A DNA stretch of 64,000 bases from JAANXG01 sp963731035 (GCA_963731035.1 CAVSUY010000015.1:1-64000), one strand, 5' to 3'; shown: positions 34,580 through 43,679, counted from the first letter of the stretch. The notes: generated from the letters alone by a model not told the origin. A program made the numbers and translations.

Positions 34580-35500
34580 CTATTGATGCTCGCGCTGGGC
34601 AGACAAATGATATACGTAGGCCGCCAGCAAGTGTACCTTGGCCTCGCCAAGGAACTCCTTGTGCGGCGGCATGTGGCCCTGGCGACCGTTGGTGATGGTT
34701 TCCATCACGGTCTTCTGGGATCCGCCGTAAAGCCAGGTCTTATCCGTGAGATTCGGCGCGCCGACGGCGGTGCTGCCCTTGCCGTCCGGACCATGACAGG
34801 CCACGCACAGCTGGTCGAATTTCTCCTTTCCTTTCGCGGCGACGGCCGGGTCATGCTGGCGCCCGCTCAGGCTCAGCACGTATTCGGCGACGTTGAACAC
34901 GCCATCCTCGCCCAGCACCTGGCCCCAGGCGGGCATCACTCCGTTGCGGCCGTTGAGGATGGTCTGCTCGATCTGATCGGGCTGCCCGCCGTAGAGCCAG
35001 TCGTTATCCCGCAGGTTGGGAAAGCCCGGTGCCCCGCGTGCGTCCGAGCCGTGGCATTGGGCGCAGTAGTTGACAAACAAGCGCCTTGCGGTCTCCATGG
35101 CCGCCGGGTTCTCGTCGAGTTGGATGATGGGCGTCTGCTGGTACTTGGCGAAGATCGGCCCATACTTCGCCGACGCCTGGTCAAGCTCGCTCTCGTAGCG
35201 ATGCTTGGACGACCAGCCCAGCACTCCGGCGAAACTGCCCAGGCCGGGGTACAGGATCAGATAAATGATGCCGAACACCAGGGTGATGTAGAACATGTTC
35301 AGCCACCAGCCCGGCAACGGATTATTGTATTCCTCGAGATCCTCGTCCCAGACGTGGCCCATCTTGTCCGCCTCTTCCCCGGACTCCCCCTGGGTCTTGG
35401 TGCCGCGGTTGTAGTAGACCAGCGGAAACAGGGCCAGGATCCCGATGACGGTCGGGACGATGATAAACCAGCTCCAGAACTCGCTTACGAAATCAGCCAC
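34580..35500 (-). CDS. ccoP: cbb3 cytochrome c oxidase subunit III (dihaem c)
   Basis: A 306-residue subunit. The GTG at 35500 (VADFVSEFWSW) is chosen because AGGAGAG lies seven bases upstream; the open frame to 35599 lacks such support. Two membrane helices (about 10-30 and 67-87) precede two cytochrome c domains with CAQCH (about 148) and CVACH (about 235), plus downstream MPAWG and MPPHKE methionine ligands. It passes electrons from cytochrome c to CcoO/CcoN. Its start overlaps the ccoQ end by 8 bp. Confidence 0.95.
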   Translation of the reverse strand: MADFVSEFWSWFIIVPTVIGILALFPLVYYNRGTKTQGESGEEADKMGHVWDEDLEEYNNPLPGWWLNMFYITLVFGIIYLILYPGLGSFAGVLGWSSKHRYESELDQASAKYGPIFAKYQQTPIIQLDENPAAMETARRLFVNYCAQCHGSDARGAPGFPNLRDNDWLYGGQPDQIEQTILNGRNGVMPAWGQVLGEDGVFNVAEYVLSLSGRQHDPAVAAKGKEKFDQLCVACHGPDGKGSTAVGAPNLTDKTWLYGGSQKTVMETITNGRQGHMPPHKEFLGEAKVHLLAAYVYHLSAQREHQ

Positions 35501-35654
35501 GATTCTTCTCTCCTGGACGACTGTCTTCGTCTTTGAAAGGGATATTGGCCGCTTCGTCGAACCCCGCTTGCTGGCGGCGACTCCACGCCCAAACGACAAT
35601 GCCGATGAAAATCACCAACAGCACGGCGGTCCAGATACTCAGGATTGTGATCAT
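35493..35654 (-). CDS. ccoQ: cbb3 oxidase subunit IV
   Basis: A 53-residue protein from ATG 35654 (MITILSIWTAVLLVIF). It has one membrane helix (4-23), then VVWAWSRRQQAGFDEAANIPF, the typical CcoQ tail. CcoQ stabilises the complex, particularly in oxygen. It starts 4 bp after ccoO ends. Confidence 0.92.
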   Translation of the reverse strand: MITILSIWTAVLLVIFIGIVVWAWSRRQQAGFDEAANIPFKDEDSRPGEKNRG

Positions 35655-35658
35655 GGGA

Positions 35659-36270
35659 TTACCGCCGTGTCTTGATTGCGGTGCCAAGGGACTGCAGATA
35701 TGCAACCAGCGCATCCAGCTCCGACTTGCCCTCGAGGGCGTCATAGGCGCCGTCGATCTGCTCCTGGGTGTACGGCGTACCGAGCATCTTCAATACCTGC
35801 AGCTTTTTCTTTATGTGAGACCGGTCGACCGGCGTATCCGCCAGCCACGGATATCCCGGCATGATGGATTCCGGCACCACGTCCCTGGGATTCATCAGGT
35901 GCGCCCGGTGCCAGGCGTCGCTGTACCGGCCTCCCACCCGAGCCAGGTCCGGACCGGTACGCTTCGATCCCCACTGGAACGGCCGGTCGTACACGAATTC
36001 ACCTGCAACCGAGTAATGGCCGTAGCGCTCGGTCTCGGCCCGGAACGGGCGGATCATCTGGGAATGGCACAGGTAGCAGCCCTCCCGGACGTAGATATCC
36101 CGTCCTGCGAGCTGGACCGGCGTATAGGGCTTCAGGCCGTCGACGGGCTGGGTCGTCGATGTCTGGAAGAACAGGGGCACGATTTCCACCATTCCACCGA
36201 CGCTGGCGATGGCCAGTATCAGCACGATCAACCAGAAGACGTTCTTTTCGGCTGTTTCTTGCAAAGACAT
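35659..36270 (-). CDS. ccoO: cbb3 oxidase subunit II (monohaem c)
   Basis: A 203-residue subunit from ATG 36270 (MSLQETAEKNVF). One N-terminal membrane helix (about 11-33) is followed by the haem c motif CYLCHSQM (about 67) and GYPWLAD, with Met ligands in the conserved region. A much longer open frame reaching 37581 is the antisense-neighbour shadow of ccoN and is not real. Confidence 0.96.
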   Translation of the reverse strand: MSLQETAEKNVFWLIVLILAIASVGGMVEIVPLFFQTSTTQPVDGLKPYTPVQLAGRDIYVREGCYLCHSQMIRPFRAETERYGHYSVAGEFVYDRPFQWGSKRTGPDLARVGGRYSDAWHRAHLMNPRDVVPESIMPGYPWLADTPVDRSHIKKKLQVLKMLGTPYTQEQIDGAYDALEGKSELDALVAYLQSLGTAIKTRR

Positions 36271-36281
36271 TGCGGACTCCT

Positions 36282-37697
36282 CTAAGCCGACGCCGCAACG
36301 GCCTGCTCGCTGGGAGCGGGGCCGAAGATGGTCCGGAAGACGTTGTACGCCATCATCAACATCCCCGAGAGATACAGAACTCCCCCCAGGAAGCGGATGA
36401 CGTAGTAGGGATGCATTGCCTGCACGCTTTCGACGAAGCTGTAAGTCAATGTCCCATCCTCGTTGACCGCCCGCCACATCAGCCCCTGCATCACGCCCGA
36501 AATCCACATCGCAGTGATGTAGAGAACGATGCCGATGGTGGCGATCCAGAAGTGCGTCTCGATAAGCTTGACGCTGTATATCTCGCGATTGAACAGCCGG
36601 GGAATCAGGTAGTACATGGCTCCCATGGAGATGAAGCCGACCCAGCCCAAGGCGCCGGAATGCACGTGACCGATGGTCCAGTCCGTGTAATGGGACAAGG
36701 CGTTGACGGTCTTGATCGCCAACATGGGCCCTTCGAACGTCGACATGCCGTAGAAGGATACCGAGACGATCAGAAACTTGAGGATCGGGTCGGTCCGCAG
36801 CTTCTCCCAGGCGCCCGACAGGGTCATGATGCCGTTGATCATGCCACCCCACGACGGCGCCAGGAGAATCAGCGAGAACACCATGCCGAGGGACTGGGCC
36901 CAGTCCGGAAGGGCCGTGTAATGCAGATGGTGCGGCCCCGCCCAGATATAGGTGAACACCAGCGCCCAGAAATGCACCACCGACAGGCGATAGGAATATA
37001 TCGGCCGTTGCGCCTGCTTGGGAATGAAGTAATACATGATCCCCAAAAATCCCGCAGTCAGGAAGAAACCGACGGCATTGTGCCCGTACCACCACTCCAC
37101 CATGGCGTCCTGGACCCCGGCGAACACCGGGTAGGACTTGGTCAATGACACCGGGATCTCCAGACTGTTCACGATATGCAGCATGGCAATGGCCAGAATG
37201 AAGGCACCGTAAAACCAGTTCGCTACATAGATGTGCTTCTCTTTCCGCTTGGCGATGGTGCCGAAGAACACGATGGCGTAGGAGACCCACACCACCGCAA
37301 TCAACAGGTCGATGGGCCACTCGAGCTCGGCGTATTCCTTGCTGGTGGTGATCCCCATCGGCAGCGTGATGGCCGCCAGCACAATGACCAGTTGCCAGCC
37401 CCAGAACGTGAAAGTCGCAAGCGGTCCGAAGGCCAGGCGCACGCCGCAGGTGCGCTGGACGACATAATAGGAGGTGGCGAACAGGGCGCAGCCGCCGAAC
37501 GCGAAAATCACCGCGTTGGTATGCAGGGGCCGCAGCCTGCCGAAGGTCAGCCACGGAATGTCGAAGTTGAGGTAAGGCCACGCCATCTGGGCGGCGATGA
37601 ACACCCCTACCAGCATGCCCACCACGCCCCAGATGATGGTCATGACGGAAAACTGCTGAATGATCCTGTAGTTATACCTGTTTGCGGTATCGTTCAT
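36282..37697 (-). CDS. ccoN: cbb3 oxidase catalytic subunit I
   Basis: A 471-residue haem-copper oxidase subunit with about 12 membrane helices. The ligands are visible: PLHTNAVIF for low-spin haem b, VEWWYGHNAVGF and AGPHHLHY for CuB, and TIGHVHSGALGW for haem b3 and haem b. It is the oxygen-reducing, proton-pumping core of the high-affinity C-type oxidase. It lies 27 bp downstream of the Yip1-family gene, and an FNR box at 38401 precedes both. Confidence 0.97.
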   Translation of the reverse strand: MNDTANRYNYRIIQQFSVMTIIWGVVGMLVGVFIAAQMAWPYLNFDIPWLTFGRLRPLHTNAVIFAFGGCALFATSYYVVQRTCGVRLAFGPLATFTFWGWQLVIVLAAITLPMGITTSKEYAELEWPIDLLIAVVWVSYAIVFFGTIAKRKEKHIYVANWFYGAFILAIAMLHIVNSLEIPVSLTKSYPVFAGVQDAMVEWWYGHNAVGFFLTAGFLGIMYYFIPKQAQRPIYSYRLSVVHFWALVFTYIWAGPHHLHYTALPDWAQSLGMVFSLILLAPSWGGMINGIMTLSGAWEKLRTDPILKFLIVSVSFYGMSTFEGPMLAIKTVNALSHYTDWTIGHVHSGALGWVGFISMGAMYYLIPRLFNREIYSVKLIETHFWIATIGIVLYITAMWISGVMQGLMWRAVNEDGTLTYSFVESVQAMHPYYVIRFLGGVLYLSGMLMMAYNVFRTIFGPAPSEQAVAASA

Positions 37698-37724
37698 GCA
37701 TTCAACTCCCCGGATACTTTGTTA

Positions 37725-38327
37725 TCAATCCGTAAAGCTCGGGCCCAACCCGTAGCTCCACAACACGACCGTGCTTGCCAGTAGTCCCACCAGTGCCACC
37801 AGTCCCACGGCCAGAACAGCGCTCGAAAACAGGAAGCCGCGTTCGGCCGAGATCCCCATGACGATCGGCACGCCAAGGTACAGCAGGTACACCGCGTAGG
37901 CCAGCGCCGGCAGGCCGATCAGGAAGTTGATCCATAGTACCGGGTAGATCTGGACGAATCCCACCAGGAACAGGGGCACGGCGGCATAGGCGGCAATGGC
38001 AACGCTGCGCGACATTGACTGCCTGGAGCCGTAGGTGTCGGACATCCAGGAAATCAGGGCTCCGATGATGAATACCGTCACCAGGATCGCGCCAAAATAC
38101 ACGGCACTGATCTGCAGGGCGCTGGAGGCCGTGAGCTTGATCGGCTCTCCCGCGCCTATCTGCCAGCCAAAGCGCGTGGTGCCAATGTAACCGGCCACCG
38201 GCGATATGAGCGCCAGCGGCGCAATGACACGAAGATACAGCTCCGGAATGGACCAGTCCTCGTCCCGGATATGACCCCAGGCATTGCGGGGCTCAGTCAG
38301 GATCTCCCACACGTGTTTCAGTAGCAT
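37725..38327 (-). CDS. Yip1-family membrane protein preceding ccoN
   Basis: A 200-residue protein from ATG 38327 (MLLKHVWEILTEPRNAWG). It has about five membrane helices and the general pattern of bacterial Yip1/DUF1282 proteins. The open frame to 38876 runs through hairpin repeats and is not coding. As the first gene after the FNR box in the ccoNOQP transcript, it would be induced by low oxygen. A role in oxidase assembly is only inferred from position. Confidence 0.82.
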   Translation of the reverse strand: MLLKHVWEILTEPRNAWGHIRDEDWSIPELYLRVIAPLALISPVAGYIGTTRFGWQIGAGEPIKLTASSALQISAVYFGAILVTVFIIGALISWMSDTYGSRQSMSRSVAIAAYAAVPLFLVGFVQIYPVLWINFLIGLPALAYAVYLLYLGVPIVMGISAERGFLFSSAVLAVGLVALVGLLASTVVLWSYGLGPSFTD

Positions 38328-38400
38328 TGGTCGGCCTCGCAGAATTTTTTGGCGTTCTTGTCGAAACGCGGAACATAGCCGAGTACCAAAGCGGCGCGCC

Positions 38401-38414
38401 TTGATATAGATCAA
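38401..38414 (-). promoter_or_regulatory. FNR/ANR box upstream of the cbb3 operon
   Basis: TTGATATAGATCAA is a perfect TTGAT-N4-ATCAA palindrome, 74 bp upstream of the Yip1-family ATG. It is the expected activator site for Yip1-ccoNOQPGH. Confidence 0.9.
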
Positions 38415-38571
38415 CAAATCTCCGGCCGATCTCCTGCCTGCGGGACGACTCCAGGGGTGGAGAAAGCAGGGCGAGTCGGGAGCCAGATCCGAGAGGGCCA
38501 CGGTGGGGGCAAACGGCATGCGGCTTGGTGCTGTCTCCATCGTTGGCCGGTCCTCGAAAGGACCACGGAGA

Positions 38572-38682
38572 GCATGGGTTGGGGGGAGGCTTTGTCCGAC
38601 ACGCTGTAGATACATCCCTGTACGCTCGCTTCCGACATCCCTGTCTCCAGACGGTCGGCCAAAGCCTCCCCCCAACCCATGC
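38572..38682. repeat. Long-hairpin repeat C, copy 1
   Basis: Arms of 29 bp (38572-38600 and 38654-38682, one mismatch) start GCATGGGTTGGGGGGAGGC. The 53-nt loop (38601-38653) contains CTCGCTTCCGACATCC and ends TCTCCAGACG. The loop is shared with copies 2 and 3, while arm sequences differ between copies but stay self-complementary. Open frames here are low-complexity shadows. Confidence 0.85.
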
Positions 38683-38760
38683 CTGAGCAGCGTCACCCTT
38701 CGATAGCCACTAAGCAATTCAGTTGCACCCCACCGCCAAACAAAGGGATGGGCATTAAAG

Positions 38761-38869
38761 GCATGAACCGGGGCGGGGTTTGCGCGGGCGTCTGGAGACA
38801 GGGACGTCGGAGGCGAGCCTACAGGGAGGTACCCGTGGCGTCCCGCGCAAACCCCGCCCCGGTTCATGC
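38761..38869. repeat. Long-hairpin repeat C, copy 2
   Basis: Perfect 28-bp arms (38761-38788 and 38842-38869) begin GCATGAACCGGGGCGGGG. The 53-nt loop (38789-38841) is the reverse complement of the copy 1 loop type (CGTCTGGAGACAGGGACGTC at its left). So the core is inverted relative to copy 1, although the arms keep the same outward GCATG ends. It lies 78 bp from copy 1, in the 621-bp gap between the cbb3 operon and the GST gene. Confidence 0.87.
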
Positions 38870-38948
38870 AGGGCACTCCCCCCGATCCTGCGTACTACAT
38901 CGGTTGTCGGGCTAAAGCCCGAGCTACGGGACTCCCCTCGGACCGGGG

Positions 38949-39659
38949 TTATTTCGGTTTCAACTGTGATCCGTCCTGGCTGAACAGGAGAGGGCTGTTG
39001 CCGGCCGTGTCCCGGCCGCGGTTCTGTTTGTCCTTGTGCAGGTCTATGGCCCGGTGCACCGCCGGGCGGGACTTGATTCTTCCGCGCCATGCCGCGACCC
39101 GCGGATACTCGGCCAGATCGATGCCGAGGGGCTTGGCAATGAACACCCAGGGGAAGCAGATCATATCCACTATCGAATACTCCCCGAGTACATAGTCGCG
39201 GTCCCGCAGCCGGTTTTCCAGCACCGTGAGCGAGCGCTTGTATTCGTTCTGATAGCGCTTGAGGCCGTAGTCCTGGCCCTCGGGGGCGTAGTTGACGAAG
39301 TGGCTGAGTTGTCCCGCCATGGGTCCCTGGCTGCCCACCTGCCAGAACAGCCATGCCATCAGATCGCGGCGGGCCGGGCTCGAGGACAGCGAGGCCACGG
39401 GCGGTGCGAACTTGCCGGTCTTGTCGGCCAGATAAAGCAATATGGCCGCCGATTCGAATACCCCCACCGGCTCACCGCCGGTATCGTAATCCAGGATCGC
39501 GGGGATGTGGCCGTTCGGACTGATGGCAAGGAATTCCGGCTTGAACTGGTCGCCCTTGGACAACTGCATCAGGATGGTGTTGTACTCGAGGCCGCATTCT
39601 TCCAGCATGATGCCGACTTTCCAGCCGTTTGGTGTCGGTGAATAGTGGAAGTCGATCAT
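38949..39659 (-). CDS. Glutathione S-transferase family protein
   Basis: A 236-residue GST from ATG 39659 (MIDFHYSPTPNGWKVGIML). The N-terminal thioredoxin-like domain has the PTPNGWKV active region and GHIPAIL and FESAAILLYLA for glutathione binding; the helical domain follows (about 90-210). The pattern is close to YghU/YfcG-type disulfide-bond reductases. Its start overlaps the CoA-transferase stop (ATGA), so the two are translated together at the end of the lysW-lysJ string. Confidence 0.88.
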   Translation of the reverse strand: MIDFHYSPTPNGWKVGIMLEECGLEYNTILMQLSKGDQFKPEFLAISPNGHIPAILDYDTGGEPVGVFESAAILLYLADKTGKFAPPVASLSSSPARRDLMAWLFWQVGSQGPMAGQLSHFVNYAPEGQDYGLKRYQNEYKRSLTVLENRLRDRDYVLGEYSIVDMICFPWVFIAKPLGIDLAEYPRVAAWRGRIKSRPAVHRAIDLHKDKQNRGRDTAGNSPLLFSQDGSQLKPK

Positions 39660-40864
39660 TCCGCCGATTCCTCGTCGCTGTTGTCGATGGCCGCGCCCGA
39701 GCTTAGCAGCGCGGTGATCTCTTCGTCGCTGAATCCGCACTCCGCCAGCACCGCGCGCGTGTGTGCGCCGTGGCCTGGCGCCCCGAACCGGATCTCCGCG
39801 GGCGTTCGCGAGAACGCGGCCGGCTGGCGGGCCTGGCGCAGCATCCCGGCATGCGAATGGATAGTTTCCACCACCGTCCCGTTGGCCGCGATCTGGGGAT
39901 GGCGGATCATCTCCCGGCGCGTCAGTACCGGGGCACAAGGCACGTCGTGCCGTTCCAGCCGATCGAGCAGGTCATCGGTCGTGAACGGCAGCACGGCCTC
40001 CTGGGTGAGCCGGGTTCGCGCGTCCTTATTGATGTCGCGAAGCTCGGTGGTGGCAAAGCGCGGATCCTCGACGAAATCGGGCCTTTGGACCGCCGCCGCC
40101 AGGGACCGCCACTCCTTGTCCTGCATGACGGCGATGCTCACGTGGCCGTCGGCGGTCTCGTAGATCAGGTCGATGAAAGACTGGGCGGTCTCGGACGACG
40201 TCTCGTCGCCGACGAAGGTGTGCCCACCCATGTCCGAGCTCCACAGAAAATACACCAGCGTGTCCAGCATGGACAGGCGCACGTGCTGGCCTTTGCCGCT
40301 GCGCTCCCGGGCGAACAGCGCCGCGGTGATTGCCTGGGAAGCCTGGATGGCAGTGAGCTTGTCCGGCAGGATGGTGCGCACCAGACGGGGCCGCCTGTCG
40401 TCGGACCCGGCCTGCACCGTGGTCAGGCTGGACAGGGCCTGCACCAACGGATCGAAGACCGGCTTGTGGGCGAACGGCCCTTCGAAGCCGAAGCCGCAGA
40501 TGGACACGTAGATGATAGCCGGATTCACGGCTCGAATTGCCGGCTCTCCAGCACCGATCCGTTCCGCGACTCCGGGGCGGAAGTTCTGCACGAAGACGTC
40601 GGCGCATTCAGCCATGCGTTTCAGGGCGTCGACGCCGCCGGGCTGCTTGAGGTCCAGGATCACCGAGCGCTTGTTGCGATTGTTGTTGAGAAACGACGCC
40701 GAGAAGCCGCCGCGTCGCGTGGCAACCTCGCGGGAATGATCGCCGGCCGGCGATTCCACCTTGATCACGTCGGCGCCCTGATCGGCGAGCATCATCGTGG
40801 CCAACGGCCCCGAGACCATGCTCGTCAGGTCGACGACGCGCACCCCCTCAAGTGGTCCCGGCAT
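39656..40864 (-). CDS. CaiB/BaiF-family CoA-transferase
   Basis: A 402-residue class III CoA-transferase from ATG 40864 (MPGPLEGVRVVDLTS). MLADQGADVIKVE, FLNNNRNKRSVILDL and the catalytic aspartate region PVFDPLVQAL are visible. These enzymes swap CoA between carboxylates; the acid cannot be read from sequence. It lies 50 bp after lysJ on the same strand. Whether it belongs to the carrier-protein pathway or only shares a transcript is open. Confidence 0.88.
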   Translation of the reverse strand: MPGPLEGVRVVDLTSMVSGPLATMMLADQGADVIKVESPAGDHSREVATRRGGFSASFLNNNRNKRSVILDLKQPGGVDALKRMAECADVFVQNFRPGVAERIGAGEPAIRAVNPAIIYVSICGFGFEGPFAHKPVFDPLVQALSSLTTVQAGSDDRRPRLVRTILPDKLTAIQASQAITAALFARERSGKGQHVRLSMLDTLVYFLWSSDMGGHTFVGDETSSETAQSFIDLIYETADGHVSIAVMQDKEWRSLAAAVQRPDFVEDPRFATTELRDINKDARTRLTQEAVLPFTTDDLLDRLERHDVPCAPVLTRREMIRHPQIAANGTVVETIHSHAGMLRQARQPAAFSRTPAEIRFGAPGHGAHTRAVLAECGFSDEEITALLSSGAAIDNSDEESAE

Positions 40865-40914
40865 GAACCTCTCTCCGCCACAACGACGCGCCGCGGCCCA
40901 CCTTTGCAACGTGT

Positions 40915-42069
40915 CTATTCACCAGCCAGCACCGCTCGGAGCGTCGCCGCAACCGTGTCGAGCTGCGGCCGGGATATCGTCAGGGGCGGAAGCAGGCGGA
41001 TTACCGTCGGCCCCGCCGGCAGCGCCAGCACCCCGCGCTCCATGAGCGCCACCAAGTGGGGCTTGACGCGCTCCTTGAGCTCGACGCCGATCATCAGGCC
41101 TCGCCCCCGCACCTGGCGCACCACGGGCGGGAGGTCGCGGGAGACGGCGGCACGAAAGTACTCGCCCTTGTCCCGCGCGGCATCCGCCAGGCCATGGTCG
41201 ATGATGTAGCCGATCGCGGCCAGAGCCGCGGCACAGGCCAGCGGATTGCCGCCGAAGGTCGACCCGTGCTTTCCCACCGCCGACTTGATGTCGTCGGCGC
41301 ACAGTACGGCACCGATGGGCACGCCTCCCCCGAGCGCCTTGGCCAGGGTCATGATATCCGGTTCGACGCCGTACTCCTGGCAGGCGAACAACGCGCCGCA
41401 GCGGCCGAAGCCGGTTTGGATCTCGTCCAGTATCAACAACGCGCCGCGATCGCTGCAAAGCTCGCGGGCGCGTTTCACGTAGTCCCTGTCCGCCGGACGC
41501 ACGCCGCCCTCCCCCTGCACCAGCTCGAGGATCAGGCAAGCGGTGTTCTCGTCGAGTGACTGTTCCAGCTTTTCAGAATTGTTCAGAGGCACGAATTCGT
41601 GGCCCGGGATCAAGGGCTCGAACTCGTCGCGGTACTTGAAGGTGGCGCTCAGGGCGCCCAGGGTGCGGCCGTGGAATCCGCGCATGGCGCTGACGATCTT
41701 CTGCCGGCCGGTACTGAGCCTGGCGAACTTGATGGCAGCTTCCATGGCCTCGGTCCCGGAGTTGCACAGGAATACACGGCGCAGGTTATCCGGCGTGATC
41801 TCCACCAGCCTCGCCATGAGCCTCGCGCGCACGTCGTTGTAGAAGATTCCCGGACAAGTCACCAGGACCCGGGCCTGGGCGGCGATCGCGTCGGCAACAG
41901 CCGGGTTGGCATGACCGACATTGGCAACGCCGATGCCCGCCGCGCAGTCGATGTACTCCTTTCCGCCGTCGTCCCACACCACCGCGCCCTCGCCTCGGGT
42001 GATCACGATATCCCGCTTGGGATACACCTCGAAGGCGAATTGCTGTTCCAGTGCGCGGAAGTCGGTCAT
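40915..42069 (-). CDS. lysJ: PLP aminotransferase, LysJ/ArgD type
   Basis: A 384-residue class III aminotransferase. VFLCNSGTEAMEAAIKFAR binds the cofactor phosphate, LLILDEIQTGFGRCG holds the PLP-ring aspartate, and the Schiff-base lysine is in TLAKALGGGVPIG. In a LysW pathway this enzyme would convert the carrier-bound semialdehyde to the amine. By sequence alone acetylornithine aminotransferase is equally possible; the lysW, lysX, lysY and lysZ neighbours favour LysJ. It starts 4 bp after lysZ ends. Confidence 0.87.
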   Translation of the reverse strand: MTDFRALEQQFAFEVYPKRDIVITRGEGAVVWDDGGKEYIDCAAGIGVANVGHANPAVADAIAAQARVLVTCPGIFYNDVRARLMARLVEITPDNLRRVFLCNSGTEAMEAAIKFARLSTGRQKIVSAMRGFHGRTLGALSATFKYRDEFEPLIPGHEFVPLNNSEKLEQSLDENTACLILELVQGEGGVRPADRDYVKRARELCSDRGALLILDEIQTGFGRCGALFACQEYGVEPDIMTLAKALGGGVPIGAVLCADDIKSAVGKHGSTFGGNPLACAAALAAIGYIIDHGLADAARDKGEYFRAAVSRDLPPVVRQVRGRGLMIGVELKERVKPHLVALMERGVLALPAGPTVIRLLPPLTISRPQLDTVAATLRAVLAGE

Positions 42070-42073
42070 GGCG

Positions 42074-42865
42074 TCATTGTATCCAGGTGCCCGCCCCCGC
42101 CAGGGCGTCCCGTACCGGGTGCTCGGTGCGCCCGTCGCAGATGATCACTTTTCCGACGCCGCCTTGAACCAGCTTGTTCAAGGCATGCATCTTGCGCTTG
42201 ATGCGGCCCTCCACCCGCTGTTCCATCTCCGCTATCTCCGTTCGCGTGAGCGTCCGGTGCACGGTGAAGGGGTCGTTCACGTCGTCCATGAAACCCGGCG
42301 CTTCGATCAGCTGGATGACGGTATCGGCCGAAAGGGCTTCCTGAAGGAGACAAACGATGTCGTCATTCTCCGAGTTGATCGCCACCTGTTTCTCGTCGGC
42401 GATGGGGATGGTCAATACCGGCGTGTAGCCGTTGTCCAGCAGCAGCAACAGGAACGCGGTGTTGATCTCCGCGGGCTTGCCGGACAGATCCCGTTTGATG
42501 AGATTCTTGCCATTCTCGCGAATGCGGATGCCCTTGTTCCGTCTGCCCCGTATCACCTGGCCGTCTATGCCGGTGAGGCCGACGGCGTTGATGCCGTGCT
42601 GCTGGCACAGCTCAACGATACGCTTGTTGCGCAGGCCGGAGTATGCCATCAGAATCGCGTCCAGGGTGTGCTCGTCGGAGAACACGCTGCTGTAGCCGGA
42701 AGCAGAGGTCAGCACCCGCTTTTCGAACCCCATCTTTTCAGCCACCCGGTCGCGCAGCGCGTTGGCGCCGTGCACCAGTACCATGCGCTCGTTCAGCGCC
42801 GCCAGGTCAGCCACGATACCGGCCAGATTGAGGGAGTCACCGCCGCCTATCTTGACGATCAGCAT
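42074..42865 (-). CDS. lysZ: Amino-acid kinase, LysZ type
   Basis: A 263-residue kinase from ATG 42865 (MLIVKIGGGDSLNL). It matches LysZ/ArgB: VKIGGG for ATP phosphate, LVHGANALRDRVAEKMG in place of the ArgB HGGG segment, and the C-terminal GVGKVIICDGR. Absence of the classical HGGG in favour of HGAN is typical of the carrier-dependent branch. It should phosphorylate the side-chain carboxylate of the LysW-bound amino acid. The upstream 163 bp before it hold a palindromic repeat. Confidence 0.87.
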   Translation of the reverse strand: MLIVKIGGGDSLNLAGIVADLAALNERMVLVHGANALRDRVAEKMGFEKRVLTSASGYSSVFSDEHTLDAILMAYSGLRNKRIVELCQQHGINAVGLTGIDGQVIRGRRNKGIRIRENGKNLIKRDLSGKPAEINTAFLLLLLDNGYTPVLTIPIADEKQVAINSENDDIVCLLQEALSADTVIQLIEAPGFMDDVNDPFTVHRTLTRTEIAEMEQRVEGRIKRKMHALNKLVQGGVGKVIICDGRTEHPVRDALAGAGTWIQ

Positions 42866-42930
42866 GTCGACCCATCTCGCCACGGCACGACTCTGCCCCC
42901 TCTCCCCTCGGGGGCAGTACCCTTGACCAT

Positions 42931-42970
42931 CCCCCTCTCCCCCTTGGGGGAGAGGGTTGGGGTGAGGGGG
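42931..42970. repeat. CCCTCTCCC/GGGGTGAGGG palindromic repeat
   Basis: CCCCCTCTCCCCCTTGGGGG continues into AGAGGGTTGGGGTGAGGGGG and folds into a stable hairpin. It is related to 5482-5517 in the opposite sense. A shorter relative (CCCCCTCTCCCCTCGGGGG) lies just upstream, near 42896-42914. The hairpin sits between the amidotransferase and lysZ genes and could reduce read-through. Confidence 0.7.
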
Positions 42971-43028
42971 CAGTCAAACCGGCGCCGGGCCCTTACCCTG
43001 TCGCTCATTTGGTTTCCTGCCAAGCCGT

Positions 43029-43679
43029 TCACGACAGCCCTATCGAAAGCACACTCTGGCTCGGTATCCGTTCCCAGGCGAATTCCCGCTCGCGATAGGG
43101 TTCGGAGCACACAATCCGTGTGCCGTCCGTAGTGGTCTGCCTGAGTTGAAAATAATCGGGATCCTCGTTGAATACCGAAGCGATATACACACAGCGCTTG
43201 TTTGCAAGGAAAAAGTTCATGGCCCGCACGTAGCGAGTGCGCTTTTGTATTATATCGACGCCACGCTGGACCGCCGCACCCAGATCTCCCTTGTCGAGGC
43301 GCTTGACGTAGTTGAAGATCTTTTCCGCGCCGATGCGGCCCTGTTCCCTGATCCGCACACCGCGCAGCTCGCCGTTGAACACGAACACGTTCTCGCCGTC
43401 GTCGAACGGCATGTTGTTTTCTATCGCAATGCCCTCGTCGCGAAAAGCGCTGCGGGCGTGGGCCAGGAACAGTGGTGTCCGTGGCACGGCGGGTGAACGG
43501 TCTTCCCATGCCGGCCGAATGTTGTGATACAGGCGCCACTTGCGATCCTCGTCCAACCAGGCGCAGCCCCAACCGTGTCCCTGGTACTCCTTGCTATGTC
43601 GGGAAAGCGCGCGGAAATCGTTGAGATGGGTCGCCGGGTCGACACCGTCGGGATTATGGAGCAGCAGCAGGCGGCACAT
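43029..43679 (-). CDS. Class II glutamine amidotransferase in the lys cluster
   Basis: A 216-residue Ntn hydrolase. Met removal would expose Cys2 (MCRLLLLHN) as the nucleophile. GHGWGCAW, LAHARSAF (Arg for glutamine carboxylate) and FNGEL (oxyanion Asn-Gly) complete the glutaminase site. There is no attached synthetase domain, as in YafJ-like stand-alone enzymes. It lies 21 bp downstream of lysY and before lysZ, inside the carrier-protein gene string. Known LysW clusters do not require such an enzyme. Because the LysW here ends in Gln, deamidation of that residue is an attractive but untested role. Confidence 0.85.
   Translation of the reverse strand: MCRLLLLHNPDGVDPATHLNDFRALSRHSKEYQGHGWGCAWLDEDRKWRLYHNIRPAWEDRSPAVPRTPLFLAHARSAFRDEGIAIENNMPFDDGENVFVFNGELRGVRIREQGRIGAEKIFNYVKRLDKGDLGAAVQRGVDIIQKRTRYVRAMNFFLANKRCVYIASVFNEDPDYFQLRQTTTDGTRIVCSEPYREREFAWERIPSQSVLSIGLS

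Noticed and set aside
35659..37581. A 640-codon frame that looks like an extended CcoO
   Set aside because: Only the last 203 codons from ATG 36270 are CcoO; the rest is ccoN read out of frame.
38755..39354. Open frames with peptides such as MNRGGVCAG and NPAPVHA in the hairpin region, and similar ones near 57298
   Set aside because: They are translations of the long-hairpin repeats. Their resemblance to each other comes from the DNA repeat, not from a protein family.
41246..43496. Plus-strand frames across lysJ and lysZ
   Set aside because: They are shadows of the minus-strand cluster with no recognisable domain.
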